Source: Hoeflea sp. IMCC20628
GTDB lineage: Bacteria > Pseudomonadota > Alphaproteobacteria > Rhizobiales > Rhizobiaceae
Assembly (NCBI RefSeq): GCF_001011155.1
Contig: NZ_CP011479.1
Span: forward strand, 4,723,662-4,787,661
Direction: 5' to 3'
DNA: 64,000 bases
The first letter of the stretch is position 1; the number at the start of each line of letters is the position of its first letter. The notes beneath the pieces are model-generated. The model worked only from the letters and a program-made list of their open reading frames with translations. It ran no database searches and had not been told where the DNA came from. This document shows, piece by piece, positions 1 to 9,982 of this stretch. Both the position numbers and the translations under genes were made by a program.

Positions 1-599
1 AGCCCGGCGGCGCCTGCCGCAGAACGCCGCATGGCCGGCCATTCGATCAGCCGGAACAGGCTGAGACCGCCCATGCCGAGATTGGCGGCGGTCTTCCAGT
101 ATTCCGATGGCAACCGCTCGAGCGCCGGCAGAATGAATCGCACAGCCAGCGGCAGATTGAAAAACACATGGGCGAGCAGAATGCCGCTGAGGCCGTAAAT
201 CGAGAACGGGGTCTGGACTCCCAAAAACTCCAGACCCTTGTTGACCACGCCATTGCGGCCCCAGACCTCGATCAGACCCAGCGCTGCGACCAGCGGCGGC
301 AGGCCAAGCGGAACAGCAAACAGGCTGACAAGCCAGCGCCGCCCGAGAAATGCGGGGCGGCGGGCCAGGGCCCGGGCCAGCGGGATCGCAATCAGCAGGC
401 TCAGCAAAGTCGACAGGCCGGCCTGCATCAGGGTGAAGCGGGTGATCCGCACCAGATAGTCAGTTTGCGTGGAGGATAGGCCCGTCGCCGCGCCGTGCAG
501 CAAAAGCACGGACACGGGGACGGCCAGGGCCAGGCCGACTGCGAGCAAGGCGGCAAAGCCGCTTGCCCGTGCGGCGCGATGTTCGGCCCTGGTCAGCAT
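1..599 (-). CDS. thiP: thiamine ABC transporter permease ThiP (3' end outside window)
   Basis: Membrane permease of the ThiBPQ importer that takes up thiamine and its phosphates. The frame reads from an ATG at 599 without a stop to the left edge, giving about 199 residues, roughly the first third of a ThiP (usually about 530). It has a hydrophobic N-terminal helix (about residues 15-35), a second helix after TRFTLMQAGLSTLLSLLIAI, the short LFAVPLGLPPLVAALG segment, and an LSGILLAHVFFNLPLAVRF segment leading into an EYWKTAANLGMG stretch that looks like the permease coupling (EAA-type) loop. It starts 10 bases after the thiB stop, so it is in the thiB operon and under the upstream TPP riboswitch. 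Position after thiB and the ThiP-like sequence make the call firm; thiQ is expected further left but is not in the window. Confidence 0.9.
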   Translation of the reverse strand, partial: MLTRAEHRAARASGFAALLAVGLALAVPVSVLLLHGAATGLSSTQTDYLVRITRFTLMQAGLSTLLSLLIAIPLARALARRPAFLGRRWLVSLFAVPLGLPPLVAALGLIEVWGRNGVVNKGLEFLGVQTPFSIYGLSGILLAHVFFNLPLAVRFILPALERLPSEYWKTAANLGMGGLSLFRLIEWPAMRRSAAGAAG

Positions 600-609
600 C
601 AGGTCAGGT

Positions 610-1620
610 TCACCGGCTCATGGCGCCGAGCCATTCCTCGATCCAGGCGGCGCGATTTTCAGCCACTTCGTCGGAGCTGTAGAGGAATGTCTTTTCAGGC
701 GAGACCAGCTTCGAGAACGCCTCCGGCAGATCCATGCTGACGGGGGCTGCCGGCATCATCCAGTTGTTGGTCGGGATCTCGTTCTGGAAGGCCGGCGTCA
801 TCATGAAACTCAAGAATTGGCGTGCCAGATCCTTGTCAGGCGCATTGGCCAGCAAGCCAGCGACCTCGATTTGCAGATAATGGCCTTCGGCAAATTCGGC
901 GGCCTGATAGCGGTCTGTCTCCTCAGCCACCATGTGATAGGCCGGAGATGTTGTGTAGGACAGAACCATTGGCGCTTCGCCCGAGGTGAACAGGCCATAG
1001 GATTCCGACCAGCCCGGGGTGACGGTCAGAACCCGCTTGCCCAGCTTCTCCCAGGCTGCCGCGGCATCATCGCCATAGACGGATTTCATCCACAACAGCA
1101 GCCCCAGACCAGGGGTCGAGGTGCGTGGGTCCTGAATGACGATCTTTTGTTTGGGATCGCCCTCAACCAGATCATTGAGGCTTTTTGGCGGATTGCTGAT
1201 TGTCTCGGTGTCGTAGATCACGGCGAAATGGCCGTAATCATAGGGTATGAACACGTCATCGCTATAGCCGCCGGGAACCGAGACGGCGTCCGTGTCTAGG
1301 CCATGGGCCTCGAACAGGCCAGTGGCCTTGGCTTCAGTGACCAGATTGGTGTCGAGGCCAAGCACGATGCCGGCTTCGGCGTTTTTGCCCTCGAGCTTGA
1401 GGCGGTTTAAAAGTGCAACGCCATCGGCGACGCCGACCCATTTGAGATCGCAATCACAATTGGCTTCAAACGCCGCTTCGATCTTGGGGCCGGGGCCCCA
1501 TTCGGAGGTGAAGCTGTCATAGGTGTAGATGGTCAGTGTCTTGTCGGCACTGGCTGCAGCATTGGGTAAAAAGGGGAGAATGGCTGCCAGGGCAACGGGA
1601 AGATAACGAGATATGCGCAT
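610..1620 (-). CDS. thiB: thiamine-binding periplasmic protein ThiB
   Basis: Periplasmic substrate-binding protein that delivers thiamine, TMP or TPP to the ThiPQ permease. It has 336 residues, the usual family length. A Sec signal peptide ([21 protein letters not shown]) precedes [16 protein letters not shown], the typical N-terminal strand of the ThiB/iron-binding fold. Later stretches such as [13 protein letters not shown] and [17 protein letters not shown] match the family. The ATG at 1620 has a good ribosome site (AGGAGG) about 8 bases upstream. It is the first gene of thiBP(Q), and its leader holds a TPP riboswitch, so it should be shut off when TPP is plentiful. Confidence 0.93.
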   Translation of the reverse strand: MRISRYLPVALAAILPFLPNAAASADKTLTIYTYDSFTSEWGPGPKIEAAFEANCDCDLKWVGVADGVALLNRLKLEGKNAEAGIVLGLDTNLVTEAKATGLFEAHGLDTDAVSVPGGYSDDVFIPYDYGHFAVIYDTETISNPPKSLNDLVEGDPKQKIVIQDPRTSTPGLGLLLWMKSVYGDDAAAAWEKLGKRVLTVTPGWSESYGLFTSGEAPMVLSYTTSPAYHMVAEETDRYQAAEFAEGHYLQIEVAGLLANAPDKDLARQFLSFMMTPAFQNEIPTNNWMMPAAPVSMDLPEAFSKLVSPEKTFLYSSDEVAENRAAWIEEWLGAMSR

Positions 1621-1670
1621 TGTTCGCGCCTCCTTTTGGTCAAAAAAACAGGAATAGGCGCGATGTGCAC

Positions 1671-1762
1671 GTCTAATCCCTCCGCCGGTACAAACCGGAT
1701 CAGGTTCTTCGGGTTGGCCATCTGGCCTCTCAGCCCGGCGAAAACGCCAGGCACCCCGTTAG
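1671..1762 (-). promoter_or_regulatory. TPP (thiamine pyrophosphate) riboswitch of thiB
   Basis: Read on the minus strand, the leader shows the conserved thi-box blocks in order: GGGGTGCC, GGCTGAGA, ACCCGAAGAACCTGATCCGG and a closing GGCGGAGGGA. It ends about 50 bases before the thiB start codon, whose ribosome site lies between. TPP binding is known to reduce expression of such genes; whether this one acts by terminator formation or ribosome-site masking is not clear, as no poly-T hairpin is obvious before thiB. Confidence 0.95.
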
Positions 1763-1831
1763 AGCGAGACAAGACATAGAATTTCTTCCAGACGCTGGCA
1801 AGTGGGCGCAAAGCTGCTATTGGCATGCGCC

Positions 1832-2485
1832 ATGACATCTATTCCAACATTTGCAATCCTGCTTGGCGGGGCGCTCGAAATTGATGACCGCGTCCGCGCG
1901 CTGATCAAGGACGCGCGCGCCATCGCAGCTGATGGCGGCATGGCGCATGCCCGGGCGTTGGGGATCACGCCCGAATTGTGGGTCGGCGATTTCGATTCCA
2001 CTTCGCCCGAGCTGACGGAGGCCTTTGCCGCCACGCCGCGGTTGCCGTTCCCTGCGGAGAAGAATTTCACCGATGGTGAACTTGCCATTGAGCAGGCGAT
2101 CGAGCGCGGGGCCCGACGGCTGGTGCTGGTCGGCGCTTTTGGCGGTGAGCGCACCGACCATGCGCTGTCTCATTTGCTGCAGGCCGTCACGCTTGCCGAG
2201 CGTGGTCTGGATGTGGTGCTGACCTCCGGCATTGAAGAAGCGGTGCCGCTTCTGCCGGGCTCGCTCGACTTCGATCTGCCGGCCGGATCGCTGTTTTCGG
2301 TGATCGCGTTCACGGCGCTCAGCGGGCTCAGCCTGACCGGTGTCAAATATCCGCTTGATGCCGCCGACATTGCGTTCGGCGCGTCACGCACCATTTCGAA
2401 TGTGGCTGAGGGTCGAATGACCGTCAGCCTCCTCTCTGGGCGCGCGCTTGTCGTCGCCCGTCCTCATGATTTTTCCGGAGCCTGA
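1832..2485 (+). CDS. thiN: thiamine pyrophosphokinase
   Basis: Cytosolic enzyme that makes TPP from thiamine and ATP, the step after uptake by ThiBPQ. It has 217 residues, normal for the bacterial family. Family motifs are present in order: FAILLGGALE at the N-terminus, ADGGMAHARALGITPELWVG, the acidic DFDS motif near residue 60, EKNFTDGELAIE (TD of the active site) and LVGAFGGERTDHALSHL. An in-frame ATG lies 30 bases upstream at 1802, but the protein aligned with the family begins at 1832. It is divergent from thiB and followed after 2 bases by the ABC-F gene. The riboswitch lies on the other strand, so this gene is not its direct target. Confidence 0.9.
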   Translation: MTSIPTFAILLGGALEIDDRVRALIKDARAIAADGGMAHARALGITPELWVGDFDSTSPELTEAFAATPRLPFPAEKNFTDGELAIEQAIERGARRLVLVGAFGGERTDHALSHLLQAVTLAERGLDVVLTSGIEEAVPLLPGSLDFDLPAGSLFSVIAFTALSGLSLTGVKYPLDAADIAFGASRTISNVAEGRMTVSLLSGRALVVARPHDFSGA

Positions 2486-2487
2486 CC

Positions 2488-4320
<1,833 letters not shown>

Positions 4321-4346
4321 AGCAGGTATGCGGCTTGAATATGCGT

Positions 4347-4378
4347 GTTGCGCTCAGATGGTAACATCCGAGCGCAAC
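4347..4378. terminator. hairpin between convergent genes
   Basis: GTTGCGCTC (4347-4355) pairs perfectly with GAGCGCAAC (4370-4378), and inside it GATG pairs with CATC around a GTAA loop, which is a GNRA-type tetraloop. It lies between the convergent ABC-F and 124-residue genes, where it could end both transcripts. There is no clear T-run on either side. Confidence 0.6.
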
Positions 4379-4404
4379 ATCGATCAAATCAAGGCGCTGT
4401 TGCT

Positions 4405-4779
4405 TCAATCTGCCTTTGTCACTGACGCGATGACGAAAGTGTGCAGTTCGTCAGCGCCGTGGTCGCGGACCGAGATGTATTCGCCGGTCTTGAAGATGTG
4501 ATTGGAAAGCCGGTAGCCGGTCTCGTCGTCAGCCTCGTCGGTGGGATCATAGTCAAAGGCCCAGCCGCCTTTTGGATGGTGGATCAGATAGCCCAGTTCG
4601 GAGCGCTCGCCGTCCCAGAAACGCACCACGGTCGATGAAGAAGGTGATTTCTCCCAGGCTGCCTTGTCCAGATGGCCATCTGCGTCGAGCGGCGCATGGA
4701 TATCGTAGCCACGGTTGACGTTGCCCTCGGGAAATTCCTTGTTGCGGGCCATGACAAGATGGATGTGATATAGCGTCAT
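4405..4779 (-). CDS. conserved hypothetical protein, 124 residues
   Basis: Not recognised as a named family. It is soluble and acidic with no signal peptide or membrane segment. The sequence starts MTLYHIHLVMARNKEFPEG and has several aromatic, strand-like stretches (VVRFWDGERSELGYLIHH, GGWAFDYDP, HIFKTGEYISVRDHG), suggesting a small mostly-beta fold. The start at 4779 is supported by an excellent ribosome site (GGAGATAATT then ATG). Codon use and GC match the neighbouring core genes, so it looks like a real, vertically inherited gene. It is convergent with the ABC-F gene and stands alone. Confidence 0.75.
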   Translation of the reverse strand: MTLYHIHLVMARNKEFPEGNVNRGYDIHAPLDADGHLDKAAWEKSPSSSTVVRFWDGERSELGYLIHHPKGGWAFDYDPTDEADDETGYRLSNHIFKTGEYISVRDHGADELHTFVIASVTKAD

Positions 4780-4954
4780 AATTATCTCCGATTGATGCGA
4801 CGGGCAATTTCATGTGCATTCTGGCCCGTGAGGGGTGCTAACGCCTTGATCTGACGCAAACCGTCCCGCCCTTGTGGGTTGCGTCCCGGGCCGGATTATG
4901 GTGTTGAGAATAATATCGAACCAAGCCGCCGGAATTGCGGCACGTGGAGGGCAT

Positions 4955-5797
4955 ATGCAGTTTGAAGGCACGTCGACCTATGTGGCGGAAAAGGATCTCA
5001 CCGTCGCAGTCAATGCGGCAATCCGGCTTGAACGGCCGTTGCTGGTCAAGGGTGAGCCGGGTACCGGCAAAACCGAACTGGCCCACCAGATTGCCGAATC
5101 ACTTGGGCTTGATCTGATTGAATGGTCAGTGAAATCGACGACGAAGGCACAGCAGGGCCTTTACGAATATGATGCGGTGAGCCGATTGCGCGACAGCCAG
5201 CTCGGCGATGAGCGCGTCAATGACGTGGCCAATTACATTCGTCGCGGCAAGTTGTGGGAAGCCTTTGCGGCCGACAAGAAAACGGTGCTGCTGATTGACG
5301 AGATCGACAAGGCGGATATCGAGTTTCCCAACGATCTGCTGCAGGAACTCGATCGTATGGAGTTCTTTGTCTACGAGACTGGCGAAACCATTCAGGCCCG
5401 ACAGCGGCCAATCGTTATCATCACGTCCAACAATGAGAAGGAGCTGCCCGACGCGTTCCTGCGCCGCTGTTTCTTCCACTATATCCGCTTTCCCGAAATG
5501 GCGACCTTGCAGCGTATTGTCGATGTGCATTATCCCGGCATCAAGCAGGCGTTGGTGCGCGAGGCCCTGACCCAGTTTTACGCCATCCGTGAAACAACAG
5601 GCCTGAAGAAAAAGCCTTCGACCTCGGAAGCTCTCGACTGGATCAGGCTGCTGGTGTCCGACGATGTCGAGCCGGATACCCTGCGTGGTGACGCCAAAAA
5701 CGCGTTGCCGAAACTGCATGGAGCGCTGTTGAAAAACGAACAGGATGTGCATCTTTTCGAGCGGCTGGCATTTCTGGCGCGGCAACGCGGTAACTGA
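4955..5797 (+). CDS. MoxR/CoxD-type AAA+ ATPase
   Basis: Soluble AAA+ ATPase of the MoxR class, which works with a von Willebrand A (CoxE-type) partner in protein or metallocofactor maturation. In 280 residues it has Walker A GEPGTGKTE (about 34-42), Walker B VLLIDEIDKAD, sensor 1 IITSNNEKELPDAFLRRC with the arginine finger, and a winged C-terminal lid. The ATG at 4955 follows GTGGAGG at the right distance; an upstream in-frame start at 4874 is unlikely because its extra residues are not family-like. In many alphaproteobacteria the CoxE/VWA gene follows directly; here that partner is at 9983. The substrate is unknown. Confidence 0.88.
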   Translation: MQFEGTSTYVAEKDLTVAVNAAIRLERPLLVKGEPGTGKTELAHQIAESLGLDLIEWSVKSTTKAQQGLYEYDAVSRLRDSQLGDERVNDVANYIRRGKLWEAFAADKKTVLLIDEIDKADIEFPNDLLQELDRMEFFVYETGETIQARQRPIVIITSNNEKELPDAFLRRCFFHYIRFPEMATLQRIVDVHYPGIKQALVREALTQFYAIRETTGLKKKPSTSEALDWIRLLVSDDVEPDTLRGDAKNALPKLHGALLKNEQDVHLFERLAFLARQRGN

Positions 5798-5870
5798 TGC
5801 TGCTGGTAAGCAATTGGCCACCTTTTGCTGCCATATTGCGTTGCATCAACAATGCACAGGGCGTCGGTTT

Positions 5871-7067
5871 TTGATTTTTCCCAATCTGACATATCAATGG
5901 CTCGGGCCAACGATTATCGTGACCGCCGGCGTCGCGTTCTTGTCGCTGTTTTTCTATGATCGCAAGCAATTGCCAGCGCTCAGACTGGCCGGCGCATATT
6001 TCTTTGCCGCAATCGGGTATACCCTGATCATGTTGGCCGAGGGCGATTTGCCTCCGGCCTACCGAGCATCAATCCAGCTCTCTTTGTTCACCAGTCATTT
6101 TCTGCTGATCTGGGGCGTGGCCTCGCTGTATGGCGTGAAATTTCCACGATTGGCTTTTGGGCTGACCGCCGGCGTCGCGTTCGGCATTATCATCTACACC
6201 TATTCGGACCCCTCGCTGTTCTGGCTGCGGTTTACCGCAACCAGCGGATTCGTCGTCCTTGTCGACATTTTTTGCGGTTTGCTGGTCTGGCGGGCCAGAA
6301 AATATCGCGTTGACATGACCATTGCCGCGATTCTGATCGCCCAGGCGTCGTTGACGTTCTACCGGATCATCGAGATCAATCTGTCCGGACCCAAGCCGCT
6401 GACACTGGATGCCTTCAATGGATCGCAGTTTGCGTCGTCCATGCAGACAGAGAATGCGATTTTTGCGGTTGTTATAGGTGTCGCGCTGTTTGCCCGTTAC
6501 TCGGTCAAGCTGGTGACGCGTCTGATCCGCCTGGCGGAAACAGATCCATTGACAGGTCTGCTCAATCGCCGCGCCTTCGAGACCAGGGTGCAGCGGTTGC
6601 GGGCCGCATCGGCACCGTTTCCGACAGGCCTGATCCTCTGTGATATCGACCACTTCAAGCGGGTCAATGACACCCATGGTCATGACGCCGGGGATGTTGC
6701 CTTGAAAGCCGTGGCACAGCTTTTGATGGATGTGTCAGGCGAGACATGTGTCTGCGCACGGCTCGGGGGTGAAGAGTTCTGCATTGTGCTGCCGGAAGCC
6801 AACGAAGAAATGACCCGGCTGGCGGCGACAAGACTACGGATCTCGGTCGAATCGCAGCAAATTCCATCCACCGGCGACGATCTGAGACTAACGGCGAGTT
6901 TCGGCTACTGCGTGCTCGCGCCCGGTGATGATTTCGGTGTTGCCATGGCTGGAGTGGATGCGGCTGTCTATCAGTCCAAGAATGATGGTCGCAACCGTGT
7001 GCGTTTGGCGGAAGCAGGAAAGCCGGATCGGGCGCTTTATGTTGACCAGGCCGAGGCAACCGGGTAA
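5871..7067 (+). CDS. membrane-bound diguanylate cyclase (GGDEF)
   Basis: Makes cyclic di-GMP from two GTP. About six hydrophobic helices fill residues 1-210 (for example [45 protein letters not shown]), followed by the GGDEF domain that begins at [13 protein letters not shown]. The active-site loop is GGEEF (about residues 299-303), a catalytically competent variant. No RxxD inhibitory site is seen five residues before it, so product inhibition at the usual I-site is not expected. An ATG at 5745 inside moxR is in frame, but the 42 extra residues are not hydrophobic or family-like; I prefer the TTG at 5871 (about 398 residues). The start is the least certain part. Confidence 0.85.
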   Translation: MIFPNLTYQWLGPTIIVTAGVAFLSLFFYDRKQLPALRLAGAYFFAAIGYTLIMLAEGDLPPAYRASIQLSLFTSHFLLIWGVASLYGVKFPRLAFGLTAGVAFGIIIYTYSDPSLFWLRFTATSGFVVLVDIFCGLLVWRARKYRVDMTIAAILIAQASLTFYRIIEINLSGPKPLTLDAFNGSQFASSMQTENAIFAVVIGVALFARYSVKLVTRLIRLAETDPLTGLLNRRAFETRVQRLRAASAPFPTGLILCDIDHFKRVNDTHGHDAGDVALKAVAQLLMDVSGETCVCARLGGEEFCIVLPEANEEMTRLAATRLRISVESQQIPSTGDDLRLTASFGYCVLAPGDDFGVAMAGVDAAVYQSKNDGRNRVRLAEAGKPDRALYVDQAEATG

Positions 7068-7077
7068 ATTCCAGCCA

Positions 7078-7130
7078 TTGTGGTGATTTGGCCGGCCGGC
7101 TTGCAGCCACGTTAAACAACTTGCTAAATG
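7078..7130 (+). promoter_or_regulatory. SAM-II riboswitch (metA motif)
   Basis: The leader of metA contains the conserved SAM-II blocks: GGTGATTTGGCCGGC, CTTGCAGCCACGTTAAA, and the pseudoknot segment GCTAAA about 10 bases further on. SAM-II is known mainly from alphaproteobacterial methionine genes and turns expression down when S-adenosylmethionine binds. The gap between its end and the metA start holds an intrinsic terminator and then the ribosome site. Confidence 0.93.
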
Positions 7131-7154
7131 GCCGACGGGATTGCTTCCCACCGG

Positions 7155-7186
7155 ACCGGCAGCGTTGTTTTCGCGGCCGGTTTTTT
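7155..7186 (+). terminator. intrinsic terminator in the metA leader
   Basis: ACCGGC (7155-7160) pairs with GCCGGT (7176-7181) and the stem is followed directly by a run of T (7181-7186). It lies between the SAM-II aptamer and the GGAGG ribosome site at about 7190, which is where a riboswitch expression platform acting on transcription would be. Confidence 0.8.
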
Positions 7187-7204
7187 GTTGGAGGTCAGTG
7201 CGTC

Positions 7205-8146
7205 ATGCCGATCCGTATCCCCGATGGTCTTCCTGCCCGAAACGCGCTGGTGCGCGAAGGTGTGCAAATCCTCGATGAATCGATTGCCGTGCGGCAGGAT
7301 ATTCGCCCGTTGCACATCGGGCTTTTGAACCTGATGCCCAACAAGATCGCTACGGAAACACAGATTGCCCGACTCATCGGGGCGTCGCCGTTGCAGGTGG
7401 AATTGACGTTGGTGCGGATCGGGTCGCACGTCGCCAAAAACACTTCCGAAGAGCATCTGATCAATTTCTATCATACCTGGGACGAGGTGAAGCACCGCAA
7501 GTTCGACGGCTTCATCATCACCGGTGCGCCGATCGAAACCCTGCCATTTGAAGATGTGACCTATTGGCCTGAAATGCAGCAAATCCTCGATTGGACAACC
7601 ACCCATGTGCATTCGAGTTTCTTCGTCTGTTGGGGGGCGATGGCTGCGGCGTGGCATTTTCATCAGGTTCCCAAACAGCCACTGCTGGAGAAGGCCTTCG
7701 GGGTCTATCGCCACCGCAATCTCAATCCGGCCTCGCCTTACCTTATGGGGTTCTCCGATGATTTCCAGGTTTCGGTCTCGCGCTGGACCGAGGTGCGGCG
7801 GGAAGACCTGACACCGCATTTTGAGGTGCTGATGGAAAGCGAACAGACCGGATTGTGTTTGCTGCACGAGGCTTTCGCCAACCGGCTCTATATCTTTAAT
7901 CACATCGAATATGATTCAGGCACTCTCGCGGAAGAGTATTTTCGCGACGTGAAGGCAGGAACGCCGGTTGCTCCGCCGCAGAATTACTTTCCCGACAACA
8001 ATCCGGAGAACAAACCGTCAAATCGCTGGCGCAGCCATGCTTTTTTGTTGTTTGGTAACTGGATCAATCAGGTCTACCAGACCACGCCGTTTGACATTGA
8101 GGACATTGGCGAGGATCGGTTGGAGACAAGGGGAGAAAACGGATGA
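7205..8146 (+). CDS. metA: MetA-family homoserine O-acyltransferase, probably acetyl-CoA specific
   Basis: First committed step of methionine synthesis: activates homoserine by O-acylation. It has 313 residues, the usual MetA length. The catalytic cysteine is C142 in [10 protein letters not shown]; the His-Glu pair is in FNHIEYD (about H233 and E235). Residue 111, in [13 protein letters not shown], is Glu. In characterised MetA proteins Glu at this place goes with acetyl-CoA and Gly (as in E. coli) with succinyl-CoA, so an acetyltransferase is predicted despite the common annotation as succinyltransferase. The ATG at 7205 follows TTGGAGG. Expression is controlled by the SAM-II riboswitch and terminator just upstream. 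The stop overlaps the start of the GNAT gene (ATGA). Confidence 0.95.
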   Translation: MPIRIPDGLPARNALVREGVQILDESIAVRQDIRPLHIGLLNLMPNKIATETQIARLIGASPLQVELTLVRIGSHVAKNTSEEHLINFYHTWDEVKHRKFDGFIITGAPIETLPFEDVTYWPEMQQILDWTTTHVHSSFFVCWGAMAAAWHFHQVPKQPLLEKAFGVYRHRNLNPASPYLMGFSDDFQVSVSRWTEVRREDLTPHFEVLMESEQTGLCLLHEAFANRLYIFNHIEYDSGTLAEEYFRDVKAGTPVAPPQNYFPDNNPENKPSNRWRSHAFLLFGNWINQVYQTTPFDIEDIGEDRLETRGENG

Positions 8147-8607
8147 GTGGCACTGTCGAAATCCGGCCGATCACGGCTGCCGATGAACCCGAATGGCGCC
8201 GGCTCTGGACGCTTTATCTGGAGTTCTACGAAGCGACTGTCCCCGAAGAAGTCTACCAGACCACGCTGGGCCGCATTGTTGGCGAACATGTTGCCGGGGA
8301 GGCGTCATTTTATGAACCGCGCGGATTGCTGGCTCTCAGCGATGGCAAGCCGGTCGGTCTGGTGCACTATATATACCATCGGCATGGCTGGAAGGTGGAA
8401 TCGGTGTGCTACCTTCAGGATCTCTACGCCGCGCCCGAAGTTCGTGGCACCGGCGTTGGCAGGGCTCTGATCGAGGCTGTCTATGCGCAGGCCGATGCGG
8501 ATGGCTGTCCTGCGGTTTACTGGATGACGCAGGAGTTCAACGCCGAGGCGCGCAAGCTCTATGACCGGATCGCCACGCTGACGCCATTCGTCAAATACAG
8601 CCGTTAG
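8143..8607 (+). CDS. GNAT-family N-acetyltransferase
   Basis: Soluble 154-residue acetyltransferase of unknown substrate. The acetyl-CoA site is [22 protein letters not shown] (the Q/RxxGxG/A motif is RGTGVG, about residues 101-106), followed by a C-terminal [18 protein letters not shown] block typical of GNAT enzymes acting on small molecules or amino groups. It starts inside the metA stop codon (ATGA overlap), so translation is coupled to metA and it shares the riboswitch-controlled transcript. Confidence 0.9.
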   Translation: MSGTVEIRPITAADEPEWRRLWTLYLEFYEATVPEEVYQTTLGRIVGEHVAGEASFYEPRGLLALSDGKPVGLVHYIYHRHGWKVESVCYLQDLYAAPEVRGTGVGRALIEAVYAQADADGCPAVYWMTQEFNAEARKLYDRIATLTPFVKYSR

Positions 8608-8699
8608 CCAAGATCGTCGCCGGATATTGACCAGATGAGCCAAACTGGCTGTTTTGTCCAAAATGTCCAATTGTGGTTTTGACCATGAGGAGAGCGGCG

Positions 8700-8930
8700 A
8701 TGAAAGTCATGTAGGCGAGCGAAGCCAAGAACCGGTTCGGCGAATTGCTGGAAGCGTCGGGCAATGAGCCTGTTGCCATCCGCAAAAATGGTCGTGATAT
8801 CAGGGTCGTTCTCTCGACTGAAGAGTATGAACGGCTCACCGGCGGCAGTTCGGTCGACCCGAAGGTTCAGACCTCGTTGGAGCGCAGTATGAAGCACTGG
8901 AACAGGGTGTACGAAGCATTGGCCAGGTAA
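8700..8930 (+). pseudogene. Phd/YefM-type antitoxin with an early amber stop
   Basis: The frame from the ATG at 8700, preceded by a good ribosome site (GAGGAGAGCGG), reads M-K-V-M-stop, then continues in the same frame as ASEAKNRFGELLEASGNEPV, the unmistakable N-terminal helix of a Phd-type antitoxin, to a stop at 8930. The TAG at 8712-8714 stands where family members have a Ser or Thr codon. Restart at the TTG at 8745 would give about 61 residues lacking the DNA-binding strand and helix but keeping the C-terminal toxin-binding tail (about LERSMKHWNRVYEALAR). The Doc-type toxin follows after 4 bases. Sequencing error or suppression of the amber codon are the alternatives. Confidence 0.75.
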
Positions 8931-8934
8931 GATC

Positions 8935-9300
8935 ATGCGCTATGTAACCCTGCAAGAGGCGCTCCATATCCACGCCGTGTTGTTCAAGGTCTATGGCGGC
9001 GCGGCCGGCATTCACGATCGCGGACTTATCGCGGCGGCGCTATTGCGGCCGCAGACGGGCTACTACACAGACTTGATGGAGGAGGCGTCAGCGCTCTGGG
9101 AGAGTCTCGCTATGAATCAAGGCTTTGTTGATGGCAACAAGCGCGTGGCATTTGCCTGCATTTTCCTGGATCTCAATGGTTTCGAGCTTACTGCAGGCGA
9201 GGAGGAAACGATTAAGTTCATCTGTGGCCGGCTTGAATCCGGAAGCTTCACAAAAGACACGCTTGACGCATGGCTTCGTGCCAATACGGCTCCCTCCTGA
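8935..9300 (+). CDS. Doc (death-on-curing) Fic-fold toxin with altered catalytic motif
   Basis: Doc toxins of Phd-Doc modules phosphorylate elongation factor Tu and stop translation. This 121-residue protein has the family start (VTLQEALHIHAVLFKVYGG), the GIHDRGLIAAALLRPQTGYY block, and the Fic-type loop as NQGFVDGNKR (about residues 61-70). The usual loop is H-x-F-x-D-x-N-K-R; here the histidine position is Gln (CAA at residue 62), while Phe, Asp, Asn, Lys and Arg remain. The histidine is essential in characterised Doc, so the enzyme may be inactive. Together with the amber codon in the antitoxin this looks like a decaying module. Confidence 0.85.
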   Translation: MRYVTLQEALHIHAVLFKVYGGAAGIHDRGLIAAALLRPQTGYYTDLMEEASALWESLAMNQGFVDGNKRVAFACIFLDLNGFELTAGEEETIKFICGRLESGSFTKDTLDAWLRANTAPS

Positions 9301-9437
9301 ACCGGCGATAAAACGAGCCTCCTGTGCCCGGCAAGTGACCGGAGAGCGGCATTCAAATCAATCTGGCGTGTTGGCTGAGAATGTGAGAAAATCCCGTCTC
9401 AGGGACAGGATCGGTCAACGGCTTGAAAGCTGCGGGC

Positions 9438-9941
9438 ATGGCTGTACGCGAAGACAGGATATTCGAAAAAGTGGTCGCTGCGGCCGTGGCCGTGGCGATG
9501 GTGTTGTTCGGGATCGGGTGGGTGACGCGCGATGATCCGGCGGAAAAGCCCTATATCAAAATCGCCGGCGGCGGCTTCATTTTCAATTACCGCGAGGCGG
9601 ACGTGTTTTATGGCTTCACCGCGCATGTCCTCAAACCAGTTCCAATCTGGGCCTGGCTGATTGCCGAGTTCGAAGATCCCGGCGGCGGGCCACCGCTCAC
9701 CGTCGAAACCCGATTGCACGCGCGCAGCGTTCGCTACGGGGTTCGTTCGCCTAGCCTTCGCGGGGTGAAAGCAGGCAAGCCCTATCGGGTCTCCATCCGA
9801 CTGTATGACCGAACCCGCACAGAGTTATTCTGGAGCGGTGAGCGGGAGTATACAAGCCAGATCGACGATACGGTGGTGCCAGACAAGCCCTTGACCATCG
9901 GGCCGGGTTATTTCCCCAATCCGGCATTGAAAGGAAGCTAG
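9438..9941 (+). CDS. conserved hypothetical membrane-anchored protein
   Basis: Function unknown. It has 167 residues with one N-terminal transmembrane helix (KVVAAAVAVAMVLFGIGWV, about residues 12-30) and then a soluble, probably periplasmic domain rich in strand-like segments, among them IAGGGFIFNYREADVFYGF and GVKAGKPYRVSIRLYDRTRT. This resembles a beta-sandwich. GC and codon use match core genes. The ATG at 9438 is chosen over a TTG at 9423. It sits just before the CoxE/VWA gene on the same strand, 41 bases away, so the two may be cotranscribed. Confidence 0.7.
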   Translation: MAVREDRIFEKVVAAAVAVAMVLFGIGWVTRDDPAEKPYIKIAGGGFIFNYREADVFYGFTAHVLKPVPIWAWLIAEFEDPGGGPPLTVETRLHARSVRYGVRSPSLRGVKAGKPYRVSIRLYDRTRTELFWSGEREYTSQIDDTVVPDKPLTIGPGYFPNPALKGS

Positions 9942-9982
9942 AGCGGTTGGCAACCGGTGCACATTGCGTCTAATGTCGGCGC

